Source: Bacilli bacterium
Lineage (GTDB): Bacteria > Bacillota_I > Bacilli_A > RF39 > UBA660
Assembly: GCA_017472015.1 (NCBI GenBank)
Contig: JAFURC010000024.1
Coordinates: 1 to 43,821 of the forward strand
Direction: 5' to 3'
DNA: 43,821 bases
Shown: positions 33,174-41,790 of the stretch, one piece after another
How positions within the stretch are numbered: the first letter of the stretch is position 1
How the letters are laid out: the number at the start of each line of letters is the position of its first letter
Translations under genes and position numbers: made by a program
The notes under the pieces: model-generated
What the model was told of the DNA's origin: nothing
The model's input: the letters and a program-made list of their open reading frames with translations, nothing else
The model's database searches: none

Positions 33174-33890
33174 TTAAAAATCATTTTTAGAAAATTCATA
33201 TAAAGCTATGCTAACTGCATTATCTAAATTTAAACTATCAATATTTTTAGTATGCTTAATAATTAAAGGAATACCAACATGCAAGTATTCATCACTAAGA
33301 CCTGTTGCTTCATTACCAAATATTAAAGAAAATTGATTATTAACTTTAACATCTTTTAAATTAGTTTTAGCTTTTAACATAAAAGGATAATATTCTCGGC
33401 GTTTATTACAAAGTTTAATATAATCATTAAAACTATCAAAATATTTAAATCTAATATTAAAAATTGCTCCCATACTACTTCTAATTACTTTTGGATCAAA
33501 TATATCAACACCTGGAGATATTATTACTAAATCTTTGATATTAAATCCGACACTACTTCTAATAATTGTTCCCAAGTTTCCCATATTAGAAGGATTTATT
33601 AAAACAATATGATTATTATTATAATCTATATTACAAGAAAATTTTTCAAATACGCCAATTATATAACAATTTTCTTTATCACTTAAAGTATTAATTACTT
33701 TATCACTATAAATTATTTCTATTTTATTATTATTACAAATACTAACTATTTTATTATAAGTTTCATTTTTTTCTTGTTTAGAATGAATATAAACTCTTTT
33801 AACATATTCTATTTTTTTATTTAATAACTCTAACGTTAAAGTCGTTCCTAATGTATAACTTTCTAAATCTGTTTTTTTATATTTTTTCAT
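33174..33890 (-). CDS. SpoU/TrmH-family RNA 2'-O-methyltransferase
   Basis: A 238-residue SPOUT methyltransferase that uses S-adenosylmethionine to methylate ribose in rRNA or tRNA. The three family motifs are visible: NPSNMGNLGTIIRSSVGF (motif 1, catalytic Asn/Arg), SLIFGNEATGLSDE (motif 2) and IDSLNLDNAVSIALYEF (motif 3), forming the C-terminal knot. An N-terminal substrate-binding domain covers about 1-90. The target RNA cannot be assigned. It starts 2 bp after the end of the PRC-barrel gene and lies upstream of topA. Confidence 0.93.
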   Translation of the reverse strand: MKKYKKTDLESYTLGTTLTLELLNKKIEYVKRVYIHSKQEKNETYNKIVSICNNNKIEIIYSDKVINTLSDKENCYIIGVFEKFSCNIDYNNNHIVLINPSNMGNLGTIIRSSVGFNIKDLVIISPGVDIFDPKVIRSSMGAIFNIRFKYFDSFNDYIKLCNKRREYYPFMLKAKTNLKDVKVNNQFSLIFGNEATGLSDEYLHVGIPLIIKHTKNIDSLNLDNAVSIALYEFSKNDF

Positions 33891-33892
33891 AC

Positions 33893-34123
33893 CTATTCAT
33901 AGTAATTAACTAAAATTACATCTTCTCCTATCTTACTAATATTTTTATATTCTATTTCTATTTTATTACTTCCACGAAAAGAAAATACTCCCCTAATTGG
34001 TTCAATTATAAAACCAATTATAGTACCATTTTCTAAATCAACTTTACAATCGATTATATTACCAATTTTCTTACCATCTTTGATATTAATAACATCTTTA
34101 TTTTGAAATTCTGATAAATTCAT
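33893..34123 (-). CDS. YlmC/YmxH-family PRC-barrel protein
   Basis: A 76-residue PRC-barrel protein of the YlmC/YmxH group (MNLSEFQNKDVINIKDGKKIG, then the conserved EPIRGVFSFRG). Family members are widespread in spore-forming Firmicutes and often annotated as sporulation proteins, but their function is unknown. It lies just after the pdp gene and 2 bp before the methyltransferase, and is probably cotranscribed with both. Confidence 0.87.
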   Translation of the reverse strand: MNLSEFQNKDVINIKDGKKIGNIIDCKVDLENGTIIGFIIEPIRGVFSFRGSNKIEIEYKNISKIGEDVILVNYYE

Positions 34124-34154
34124 TATATCACCAATAAAGAATATGTTATTAATT

Positions 34155-35381
34155 TTAGTTTATTTCATAGTAATCATCTAAATTCAAATTAACTAATTCA
34201 TTATTCTTTTTATATAAAGTAAATAAAGTATCACCAACTAAAACTCTATCACCAACTAATTTATTTAAAATAATTCCAACAGTATGATCAATCGAATCTT
34301 CTTTATTAAGTCTTCCTGCTCCTAAAGAACAAGATAATTTTCCAATATTTAAAGCATTAATATTTTTAACTATTCCATCTTTATTAGATTTTATTTCTTG
34401 TTTATATTCACTTACTAAAAGAGTATTAATATCTCCACCTTGATACTTAACAAATTCTAAGAATTTATTATAAGCAAGTCCATTCTCTAATACTTTTAAT
34501 ACTTCTCGACGAGCCTCATTAAAGCTAATTTCTTTAGAAGCGCTTACCATTTCACTTGATATTTTAATTGCTAAGTCAGTTAAACTTCCTTTTTTACCTT
34601 TTAAAACATCCATGGCTTCAATTACTTCTAAAGAATTACCAACGTTAGAACCAAGTGGCGTGTTCATATCACTTATTTCACATATTGTTAATTTACCATA
34701 ATGATCACCAATTCGCTCCATTAAATCTTTTAATTTTAAAGCTGATTCTAAATCTTGTAAAGTTGCTCCTACACCACATTTAATATCAATTAAAATTTTA
34801 TCAGCCCCACCAGCTATTTTTTTAGACATAATACTAGATGCTATTAAAGGAATTGATTCAACAGTTCCGGTTACGTCACGAAGAGCATAAATAACTTTAT
34901 CTAAAGGACATAAATTACTTGTTTGCCCAGTTACTGCAAAACCAATATCTTGTACTTGCTTAATAAACTCATCTTCATCTAAACTAGTTCTAAATCCTTT
35001 AATACTTTCAAGTTTATCAATTGTTCCTCCAGTATAACCAAGTCCACGTCCACTCATCTTAGGGACCGAAACACCACAACTAGCAACAATCGGTCCAATT
35101 ATTAAAGTAATTTTATCTCCTATTCCTCCAGTTGAATGTTTATCAACTTTAATACCCGGAATACCACTTAAATCAAGTACATCTCCACTTTTAATAAAGA
35201 TATCAACTAAATCAAATATTTCCATGTCTGTCATATCATTTATACAAATAGCCATTAATAAACTAGACATTTGGTAATCACAAACATTACCATTTAAATA
35301 TCCATTAAAAGCAAATTCAAGTTCATTCCTCGTTAATTCTTCTTTAACACGTTTTTTATTAATAATTTCAACTATATTCAT
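34155..35381 (-). CDS. pdp: Pyrimidine-nucleoside phosphorylase
   Basis: A 408-residue enzyme of the thymidine/pyrimidine phosphorylase family, splitting pyrimidine nucleosides with phosphate for base salvage. Signatures are KVDKHSTGGIGDKITLIIGP (phosphate site) and PKMSGRGLGYTGGTIDKLES, then SLIASSIMSKKIAGG-like spacing and DIKCGVGA. The C-terminal biotinyl-like domain holds SLGAGRLNKEDSID. The frame opens at a GTG (35390); ATG at 35379-35381 has AGGTG six bases upstream and is preferred over the ATG at 35387, which is too close. The broad nucleoside type (pdp) and thymidine type (deoA) cannot be told apart with certainty. Confidence 0.95.
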   Translation of the reverse strand: MNIVEIINKKRVKEELTRNELEFAFNGYLNGNVCDYQMSSLLMAICINDMTDMEIFDLVDIFIKSGDVLDLSGIPGIKVDKHSTGGIGDKITLIIGPIVASCGVSVPKMSGRGLGYTGGTIDKLESIKGFRTSLDEDEFIKQVQDIGFAVTGQTSNLCPLDKVIYALRDVTGTVESIPLIASSIMSKKIAGGADKILIDIKCGVGATLQDLESALKLKDLMERIGDHYGKLTICEISDMNTPLGSNVGNSLEVIEAMDVLKGKKGSLTDLAIKISSEMVSASKEISFNEARREVLKVLENGLAYNKFLEFVKYQGGDINTLLVSEYKQEIKSNKDGIVKNINALNIGKLSCSLGAGRLNKEDSIDHTVGIILNKLVGDRVLVGDTLFTLYKKNNELVNLNLDDYYEIN

Positions 35382-35401
35382 TTTCATCACCTTTTATAAA
35401 T

Positions 35402-35430
35402 ATTATACATAACAAAAACAAATTATACAA
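35402..35430 (-). promoter_or_regulatory. Promoter of pdp
   Basis: On the minus strand a -35 TTGTAT (35425-35430), a 17-bp spacer and a perfect -10 TATAAT (35402-35407). Confidence 0.75.
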
Positions 35431-35437
35431 TTAATTT

Positions 35438-35474
35438 AAAAAAATATTTGTAATTAAAATAACTACAAATATTT
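35438..35474 (-). terminator. Terminator of the leucine-rich surface protein gene
   Basis: Eleven-pair stem AAATATTTGTA/TACAAATATTT (35442-35452 with 35464-35474), with T residues on the minus strand. It lies 12 bp after the stop codon. Confidence 0.85.
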
Positions 35475-35486
35475 ATATTTCAAATT

Positions 35487-37241
35487 CTAGTCATGTTCTG
35501 AAAAACAAACTAAATTTTCGTTTTTGTGAATTATAACATCTGAATTAAAAGCATTACAATCTAAATAAATTACTGTATTAGGTATAGTAACTTCAGTAAT
35601 TTGCTGTATATCACCAGTAAACGCATAAATTCTAATTTCTTTTAAACTAGAATTTTCTTCGAATATTACACTCGTTAATTTATTATTAGCAAATGACAAT
35701 CTTTCCAAATTTATTACAGTATTAGGTATAACTACACTAGTTAATTCTTTATTAGAAAAAGCTCTTTCTTCAATTAATGTTACATTTTTATTATTTATTG
35801 TTTTAGGAATAACTACATCACTTCCACATGTTTTGGCATAGCCACTAATATATATAGTTTCTGCAGCAGAAACAATTTCATTTTCGCCTAAATTTTGTAA
35901 TTGATCATCAGTAAAAAATCCTATATCTAAAAGGTCTTGAAATGTATATCCATAAATAGTTCCTTTCCCTTCGCAAAAACTTTCCACAGTCTCACCCTCT
36001 AATTTAGCTGCCACTATCTCTGTTTCATTCATGATTTCAACACAAGTTTGAAGTTGAGATGTAGTCATATTGTTGTTATGGTAAAATGTAATTTGTGTTC
36101 CAGTAGTAAAACAACTTTCCTCTGTTACATCATATTTATGTTCATATTCCAATTGTAACTCTTTTTCGTTAAATTCACCGGTTACACTTACTTTAATACT
36201 CGCAAATACATCTTTCCATTCTTCCATAGTATAATCTTCATTAACATTACCAATTACAACACTATCATCGATCCACATATATAAACGATAAGTTTTATTG
36301 ATTTCTTCAGTTGTATTCTTAGGTATTGTTTCAACATGAATTCTTTTATTTTCTAAACTTGAATAACTTCTATTATTAAAAATATTTTTTTGATTTTCAC
36401 CATTTACTTCAAATAAAGCAAATCTTAAAAATTCATCATTTATGCGATTTTCTTCTAATTTTCCTTCTGGTACATCTCCATGATTTAATACGACATCATA
36501 CCAAATATCTTTTTGTTTATAAGTATTTTTTCCGCTTATGGTAAATTCAAAATATGATAAATCTGTTTTTGATACTAAAAATTCATAACTTAAAAATAAA
36601 CTTAACATAATATCATCTTCATTAGCTGCTTCAAATAGAGTTTTTCCATCAGAAGTTCCAGTTCCTTGACAAAAAGTTGTTGCAGTCGTTCCTTCATCGA
36701 AAATAATAGATTCCGAAAAATTTTCACATTTTCCAAGAACTCCCGTTCCTGATTCATCTGTTTGCATTGCGGGATTTAATACTATTTCTGCAGAGTATAT
36801 ATCTTTTTTTAGAAAAATTTCATCTTCTAATAATCGAGTATCTTGCATTTGAATGAACATGTGTCCCAAAAAATTAATATCATATCCATTCATTGTTCCA
36901 TTTCCTTGACAAAAAGTTGTTGCAGTCGTTCCTTCATCGAAAGTAGTAGATTCCAAAAGATTTTCACATTTTCCAAGAACTCCCGTTCCTGATTCTTCTG
37001 TTTGCATTACAGGATTTGGAGTATAAAAAGATATTTTTTTCACTCCAGTACTAGGCATTGCATATTCCATTTTTAATTGGTTGGTTTCGTTATAGTGCAT
37101 ATAAATATCACCAAGAACCAATTGATGATTATCCTCTCCTGTTTGTCTATACACAAATGCGGCATATGTTACTGTAAATGTTAATAAAAGTATTAAAGTA
37201 ACTACAATACTTAGTATTAATGTTTTTGTTTTTTTGTTCAT
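35487..37241 (-). CDS. Secreted repeat protein with C-terminal BspA-like leucine-rich repeats
   Basis: A 584-residue exported protein. A basic N terminus and hydrophobic segment (about 3-27, TLILSIVVTLILLLTFTVTYAAF) precede YRQTGEDNHQLVLGDIYMHY. That pattern resembles exported TasA/camelysin-like surface proteins of Firmicutes. An 80-residue-period repeat follows (about 75-115 and 155-195, C-x-n-FCQGxGT), with a diverged third copy near 410-450 (ESFCEGKGTIYGY). The C terminus (about 485-580) is BspA-type LRR (VVIPNTVINLERLSFANNKL, VTIPNTVIYLDCNAF). No LPxTG anchor was seen. The ATG at 37239-37241 with AGGAGG six bases upstream is chosen over the frame start at 37310. It has its own promoter and terminator. 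Probably a surface adhesin-like protein. Confidence 0.82.
   Translation of the reverse strand: MNKKTKTLILSIVVTLILLLTFTVTYAAFVYRQTGEDNHQLVLGDIYMHYNETNQLKMEYAMPSTGVKKISFYTPNPVMQTEESGTGVLGKCENLLESTTFDEGTTATTFCQGNGTMNGYDINFLGHMFIQMQDTRLLEDEIFLKKDIYSAEIVLNPAMQTDESGTGVLGKCENFSESIIFDEGTTATTFCQGTGTSDGKTLFEAANEDDIMLSLFLSYEFLVSKTDLSYFEFTISGKNTYKQKDIWYDVVLNHGDVPEGKLEENRINDEFLRFALFEVNGENQKNIFNNRSYSSLENKRIHVETIPKNTTEEINKTYRLYMWIDDSVVIGNVNEDYTMEEWKDVFASIKVSVTGEFNEKELQLEYEHKYDVTEESCFTTGTQITFYHNNNMTTSQLQTCVEIMNETEIVAAKLEGETVESFCEGKGTIYGYTFQDLLDIGFFTDDQLQNLGENEIVSAAETIYISGYAKTCGSDVVIPKTINNKNVTLIEERAFSNKELTSVVIPNTVINLERLSFANNKLTSVIFEENSSLKEIRIYAFTGDIQQITEVTIPNTVIYLDCNAFNSDVIIHKNENLVCFSEHD
36662..37017 (-). repeat. 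Intragenic direct repeat, 240-bp period
   Basis: 36662-36777 and 36902-37017 align at 109 of 116 positions with an offset of exactly 240 bp (80 codons), while the DNA between is unrelated. The repeated block encodes the ESGTGVLGKCEN to TTFCQGxGT unit and looks more GC-rich than its surroundings. The exact 80-codon offset keeps the frame. Confidence 0.9.
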
Positions 37242-37281
37242 TATTTTCCTCCTATATTTACCTAGCCCCTCTAATATAATT

Positions 37282-37310
37282 AGTATATAATATTTTTGAT
37301 ACTTAATCAA
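37282..37310 (-). promoter_or_regulatory. Promoter of the leucine-rich surface protein gene
   Basis: On the minus strand a -35 TTGATT (37305-37310), a 17-bp spacer and -10 TATACT (37282-37287). Confidence 0.75.
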
Positions 37311-37330
37311 TTCCTAAATTAAAAAAACAC

Positions 37331-37367
37331 AAAAAAGTATGAATAGACTTATTTTTAGCCTATCATA
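37331..37367 (-). terminator. Terminator after the prepilin peptidase gene
   Basis: Stem TATGA-TAGGCT/AGTCTA-T-TCATA (37338-37367, one bulged base) followed by six T, then a second T run on the minus strand. It lies about 130 bp beyond the pilD stop codon, so the transcript has a long 3' tail containing a G8 run. Confidence 0.8.
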
Positions 37368-37497
37368 TTTTTTGTACTTTATTTTGGCGATTTTTATTGT
37401 TTTATTTATAAATTGGCGGCTTATACCCCCCCCATGGTTGACTTTAAGTTAACTTTTTCTATATAATTTTTCACAATAATCAACTACCTTTCATTTT

Positions 37498-38268
37498 TTA
37501 TAATATATTTAACATAAAGTTAAAAATTGTTTTCATATCTAACTTTGCAAAATAAACTATCAATAGTCCTAGGACTAAAAATGGTCCAAAAGGAATTACA
37601 TGTTCTTTGTTTTTAATAAGTAAAAATATGGAAACTGGTAAAGCAATTATACTTGCTAAAAAAATTACTAAAATTGCAAGCATTGGATCTAATGTTAAAC
37701 CAATTAAGAACATTAGTTTAATGTCAGCACCACCAAGAGATTCTTTTTTGAATAATTTATTACCAAGTAGCATTATTAAATACATTAAAACAAAACTTAA
37801 AATTCCAAATAGAACTTGAATTATAGAGTTTACAAATCCTAATTGAATTATTTTAATTACAAAGATTATAATACTTGGAACAATAATAAATGAATCAGGA
37901 ATTATTAAATAAGATAAATCAGAAACTATTACTATCATGAATAAACTTACTAAAGTAAGGGCTATTATTAAATCAAAAGAAAATCCAAATGAATGATAAG
38001 AAATTAAGAATAATAATCCTGTCGAAAATTCAATTAAAGGATAAAATAAAGATAATTTTGTTTTACAACTATTGCATTTTCCTTTTTGAATAATAAATGA
38101 TAATATTGGTATTAATTCAAACCATTTTAGTTTGTGATTACATTTAGGACAATGACTTTTTGGCTTTATAATTGATTCTCCATTTGGTAAACGCATACCT
38201 AAAACATTATAAAATGAACCAAGACAAGTACCAAATATAAAGAACATTAAGTAAAAATAAATTTTCAT
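37498..38268 (-). CDS. pilD: Prepilin peptidase (type IV pilin/T2SS leader peptidase)
   Basis: A 256-residue aspartic membrane protease that cleaves and methylates prepilins. GTCLGSFYNVLGMRLPNGESI is followed by the two CxxC pairs (CPKCNHKL and CNSCKTKL) of the cytosolic methylase loop. The catalytic aspartates lie in IVSDLSYLIIPD and GGADIKLMF. About eight TMs. The frame opens with a TTG at 38295 inside pilC; the ATG at 38266-38268, one base after the pilC stop, is chosen. Coupled to pilC in a two-gene operon. No pilin or assembly ATPase gene is in the window. Confidence 0.94.
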   Translation of the reverse strand: MKIYFYLMFFIFGTCLGSFYNVLGMRLPNGESIIKPKSHCPKCNHKLKWFELIPILSFIIQKGKCNSCKTKLSLFYPLIEFSTGLLFLISYHSFGFSFDLIIALTLVSLFMIVIVSDLSYLIIPDSFIIVPSIIIFVIKIIQLGFVNSIIQVLFGILSFVLMYLIMLLGNKLFKKESLGGADIKLMFLIGLTLDPMLAILVIFLASIIALPVSIFLLIKNKEHVIPFGPFLVLGLLIVYFAKLDMKTIFNFMLNIL

Positions 38269-38269
38269 A

Positions 38270-39670
38270 CTACGCAATAACCTTATACATTTCAAACATT
38301 GGAACTATAATTGATATTATAATTAATCCAACTGTAAAAGTTAACATAACTATTAAAGCTGGTTCTACAAGTGTTTTAATTTGATTAATAGAGTTTTTGT
38401 ATAAACTATCATAATAATTAGCAACTTTTTCCATCATAGTTCCTAGTTTACCCGTGGTCTCACCCGTTACAATCATTTCATATGCAACAATTGGAATATA
38501 CGGATTATCTTTAAATGCATCAGATATTTTTCCTCCTTTATTTAAATTTTTGACGGTGTTTTCAATTATTTTTTTATAGATTTCATTATCACTTACTTTT
38601 ATTAAAACATCCATACTATCAGTTATATATACTCCGTGGTTAAGTAATGAGGCAAATGTTTTTGAAAACATAGAAACTTCACTATTAATGATAATATTCT
38701 TGACAACTGGTATTTTTAAATAAAGAAACTGCATCAATTTTCTAAATGGTTTTACATTTTTAAACCAATAAATATATAAAAGTAAAATCATGATAATAAT
38801 AAGCATCATTTGTAATAAATTATTTTGTAAGAAATCACTAAAAGCCATTGTCATTAAAGTAATTTTCGGTAGTTCATCTGACCAACTTGCAAACATTTCT
38901 ACATATTGAGGAACTATAAAACGAAGAACAAAGACAATAACCGCAATTGCCATTATAAATACAATAGTTGGATAAGTCATGGCACTTTTTAAGTCTTTTT
39001 TAGTTTTATCAATTGCCGTATAATAATCTGCCATATCATCAAGAATTGCTGGTAAGTCTCCAGTTAACTCGGCAGATTTTACCATATTAGTTAATAGTTT
39101 TGGAAATACTTTTGGTTGTTTAGCAAGCGCATCTGATAAACTTTCACCTGATAATAAATCATAAACTATCATATTATAAATTTTTTTAACTTCTGGTTTT
39201 CTTGATTGTTTAGCAAGGATTCTAAAAGCATCTATTAAAGAAATTCCGGCTTTTAAATAAGTAGATATTTGGGTTAAGGCAAATGATAAATCACTGGTTT
39301 TAATAGGTGAAGTTAAAGTTATATTAATATTTATATCAAAAGAACTCCTCTCAACTGGTTGAATAGAAACTAATTCATATCCCTCGTTATTTAAATAATT
39401 TTTGGCTTGTTCAATATTATAGGCATCAAAAGTACCCTTGGCAATCTTTCCATTTTTTTCTTTGAATTTATATCTAAAAGATTTTTTCTCAAAATCGCCT
39501 ACTCCTTCACTAGCTTTTTCAAGTCTATTTGAAGTAATTTTAAAATTTTCATTGACAACATCTTCTTCAAAGAATAATTCTTTAATTTTATCTTTTTTCC
39601 TGAAAATTGAATATATTAAAGCTGCAATTCCTTTATATGCATATGTTAAAACATTATCTTTAGTTATCAT
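38270..39670 (-). CDS. pilC: Type IV pilus/T2SS inner-membrane platform protein (PilC/GspF family)
   Basis: A 466-residue platform protein for pilus or competence pseudopilus assembly. An N-terminal extension of about 60 residues leads to a small domain (about 66-105, YKFKEKNGKIAKGTFDAYNI). Two GspF domains follow (about 125-250 and 330-455), each with the helical signature: LTQISTYLKAGISLIDAFRI with GESLSDAL, and FASLLNHGVYITDSMDVLIK with GGKISDAF. Three TMs (about 230-255, 285-305, 435-460). Its ATG follows AGGGG. It is coupled to pilD. The N-terminal extension is longer than usual. Confidence 0.94.
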   Translation of the reverse strand: MITKDNVLTYAYKGIAALIYSIFRKKDKIKELFFEEDVVNENFKITSNRLEKASEGVGDFEKKSFRYKFKEKNGKIAKGTFDAYNIEQAKNYLNNEGYELVSIQPVERSSFDININITLTSPIKTSDLSFALTQISTYLKAGISLIDAFRILAKQSRKPEVKKIYNMIVYDLLSGESLSDALAKQPKVFPKLLTNMVKSAELTGDLPAILDDMADYYTAIDKTKKDLKSAMTYPTIVFIMAIAVIVFVLRFIVPQYVEMFASWSDELPKITLMTMAFSDFLQNNLLQMMLIIIMILLLYIYWFKNVKPFRKLMQFLYLKIPVVKNIIINSEVSMFSKTFASLLNHGVYITDSMDVLIKVSDNEIYKKIIENTVKNLNKGGKISDAFKDNPYIPIVAYEMIVTGETTGKLGTMMEKVANYYDSLYKNSINQIKTLVEPALIVMLTFTVGLIIISIIVPMFEMYKVIA

Positions 39671-39694
39671 TTAGATCCCCTCTATTCTCTATTT

Positions 39695-39723
39695 ATCTTA
39701 TCATAAGTTTTTAAGTTTAGCAA
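39695..39723 (-). promoter_or_regulatory. Probable promoter of pilC-pilD
   Basis: On the minus strand a -35 TTGCTA (39718-39723), a 17-bp spacer and -10 TAAGAT (39695-39700) with TGA extension. The -35 directly follows the stop codon of the upstream LTA-synthase-like gene. Confidence 0.55.
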
Positions 39724-41697
39724 TCAACTATTTAAAGTTTCACTTTTTTTTAAAGTTTTAAAATAATTTACTTTTAAAACATCGTCATTCTTTTTAATTA
39801 AATCATTTATCTTAGTTGCCATATCATTTATATAATCTGGTGTTGCTGGTAATCCTTTAACAACTTCCCCACTTGCATTTACATAACGCTTTCCATCATA
39901 CCAAGAATAATCACTAAAGAAAACATATCCTGAATATAAATCATCTAAAGCATCACTTCCTATATAATAACTTGGATGATCATACAAATTAAATAAATTA
40001 AGAAGAGTTGGTAAGATATTTAATTGACTTGTTACTTTCGTTATTTCTTTATAGTTAATATCACTTGACCATATAAAGAAATCTGTTTTATTAATTAAAT
40101 TAGTTTCTGTGTCTTTATACTGATCTAAAATAGTTTTATCAGTTAAAGTATATATATAATGATCGGCAAAGAATACTAAAACAGTATTATCATATAATCC
40201 TTTATCTTTTAAATTTTGAATTAATAGACCAATCATATCATCAGTTTCCCTGGCTTGAATTTTTAAACAATCAAACTCGGTTGGATTATAATTTTCATCA
40301 TTTTTTAACTCTTCACTTAATAAACTACTACACACTCCTTTATCTTTTTTAAAAGGTGTATGAGCAGAATATGTAATAATATAAGAAACAAAGTTTTGAT
40401 TCAATGGATTTTCAACATTAAAGATTTTGCCATTAAATTCTTCATTTAATAAAAGTTCAGTGTCAAGTTCATATTCTTTATTTTCATAAATTCCCAAATC
40501 TTTTAAACCATTATAAGAGTTGTATCCAAAGTTTTTATAATTAACACCACGAGAATAGTATTCACTGGAATTCATATGAAAAGCATTTACTGTATAACCT
40601 ACACTTTTAAATAAATTAGGTAGGGAGTAATCAAAATTATTTTTACTAAATGTATAAGCATTTTGATTGTAAGTATAAGGAGTTGTATAACCAGTATTAA
40701 CCATAAATTCTGAATTAAATGTTGAGCCTCCCCCATTTACAAACGAATAATGATTAGTAAAATTAAGAGATTTACTTTTTAAACTATAAAGATTTGGCAT
40801 GATACTTTCAGTTGTTAAGAAATTATCAATACTTTCAAGTTGAACTAAAATTAAGTTCTTTCCTTCAAATAAACCTGTATATTGGTTTAAATGATCGGGT
40901 TCATTATTAAAAATCGTTTCTAAAAAAGCCAAACTTTCTTCTTTAGTATTATCATCTTCTTTTAAGTAATTAACATATAAATTTCTAATGTTATATTCAA
41001 ATAAACCTACTAATTGCATACTTTTATTGTTATCATTGAAGTTATTATAAATGTTTCGTTTATTTTGCCAAGCATTCCACTCAAGTTCAGTTGTCGCATT
41101 CCCAAATTTAAGAGGTAAAAGAGCATGAATGATGAAGAATATTAAAACAGTTACCCCAATAAATTTATAATTATTTTTTCTATTTTTATTGAAATATCTA
41201 AAACTTAAAACAGAAAGTCCTAAACTTAAGACCATAACTAAATACATCCACCAAGAAATATCTTTTAAAGTATCCAAGAGATATGAACTTCCTTCACTTG
41301 TTGCACTTAAAACTGAAAAATCAAAAAATACTTTAAAATAGGTATAATAAAGATTATGCACTAAAAACATTACAAAAGAAAAACCAAAGAATAACCCATA
41401 TAATAGTTTCCCATAAATATTTTTTAAATTTTTAACAATAAAAATTATTAAGAATATCCAAAGAAATGAAAATGCATTAGGTTCAAATTTATCATAATTA
41501 TAAAAACCAATTGAATTAGTTGCTATTCTTGTTGAAATATCTAATATATATAAAGATATAAACATAAAGATGTAAGTTTTATTATTATTTAAAAATTCTA
41601 ATGATTTATCTAAGATTTTTTTAAATTTAACTTTAGTTTTTATTTTATTTAAATTTTTGTAAATTTTATTTTTTAATAATTTAAATTTTTCTTTCAT
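39724..41697 (-). CDS. LTA synthase family sulfatase-fold membrane enzyme (second copy)
   Basis: A 657-residue paralogue of the 29079-31055 product. A cytosolic basic N terminus is followed by about five TMs (40-200) and an extracellular sulfatase-like domain (about 280-600). Key motifs are NLILVQLESIDNF (metal Glu), GGGSTFNSEF (nucleophile Thr, like GKTSDSEF of S. aureus LtaS) and VLVFFADHYIYT (Asp-His). This copy is closer to classical LtaS around the nucleophile than the plus-strand one. The ATG at 41695-41697, with GGAG six bases upstream, is preferred to the TTG that opens the frame at 41709. It ends just before the pilC promoter with no visible terminator. Confidence 0.91.
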   Translation of the reverse strand: MKEKFKLLKNKIYKNLNKIKTKVKFKKILDKSLEFLNNNKTYIFMFISLYILDISTRIATNSIGFYNYDKFEPNAFSFLWIFLIIFIVKNLKNIYGKLLYGLFFGFSFVMFLVHNLYYTYFKVFFDFSVLSATSEGSSYLLDTLKDISWWMYLVMVLSLGLSVLSFRYFNKNRKNNYKFIGVTVLIFFIIHALLPLKFGNATTELEWNAWQNKRNIYNNFNDNNKSMQLVGLFEYNIRNLYVNYLKEDDNTKEESLAFLETIFNNEPDHLNQYTGLFEGKNLILVQLESIDNFLTTESIMPNLYSLKSKSLNFTNHYSFVNGGGSTFNSEFMVNTGYTTPYTYNQNAYTFSKNNFDYSLPNLFKSVGYTVNAFHMNSSEYYSRGVNYKNFGYNSYNGLKDLGIYENKEYELDTELLLNEEFNGKIFNVENPLNQNFVSYIITYSAHTPFKKDKGVCSSLLSEELKNDENYNPTEFDCLKIQARETDDMIGLLIQNLKDKGLYDNTVLVFFADHYIYTLTDKTILDQYKDTETNLINKTDFFIWSSDINYKEITKVTSQLNILPTLLNLFNLYDHPSYYIGSDALDDLYSGYVFFSDYSWYDGKRYVNASGEVVKGLPATPDYINDMATKINDLIKKNDDVLKVNYFKTLKKSETLNS

Positions 41698-41718
41698 TAT
41701 TAACTCCAATCGACTTAT

Positions 41719-41727
41719 ATTATACCA
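41719..41727 (-). promoter_or_regulatory. Extended -10 promoter of the second LTA-synthase-like gene
   Basis: On the minus strand TGG TATAAT, an extended -10 without a recognisable -35. It lies between the typA terminator and the gene's ribosome site. Confidence 0.6.
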
Positions 41728-41746
41728 TAATAATACTCTAATTTAG

Positions 41747-41785
41747 AAAAAAAAACAAGCATTTACTTTTAATTTGTAAATGCTT
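41747..41785 (-). terminator. Terminator of typA
   Basis: Perfect ten-pair stem AAGCATTTAC/GTAAATGCTT (41757-41766 with 41776-41785). A G and a nine-base T tract follow on the minus strand. It starts just after the typA stop codon. Confidence 0.92.
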
Positions 41786-41790
41786 AAATT

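Noticed and set aside
35487..37241. Surface protein considered as a major pilin for the adjacent pilC-pilD
   Set aside because: The N terminus is a signal-anchor type sequence ending YAAFVYRQTG, with no class III prepilin site (Gly-[Phe/Met]-x3-Glu before the hydrophobic helix). It also has its own promoter and terminator.
37242..37497. c-di-GMP or other riboswitch in the 256-bp gap before the surface protein gene
   Set aside because: No aptamer core motif was found. The gap is explained by the pilD 3' tail, a terminator and a promoter, leaving only about 35 nt of leader.
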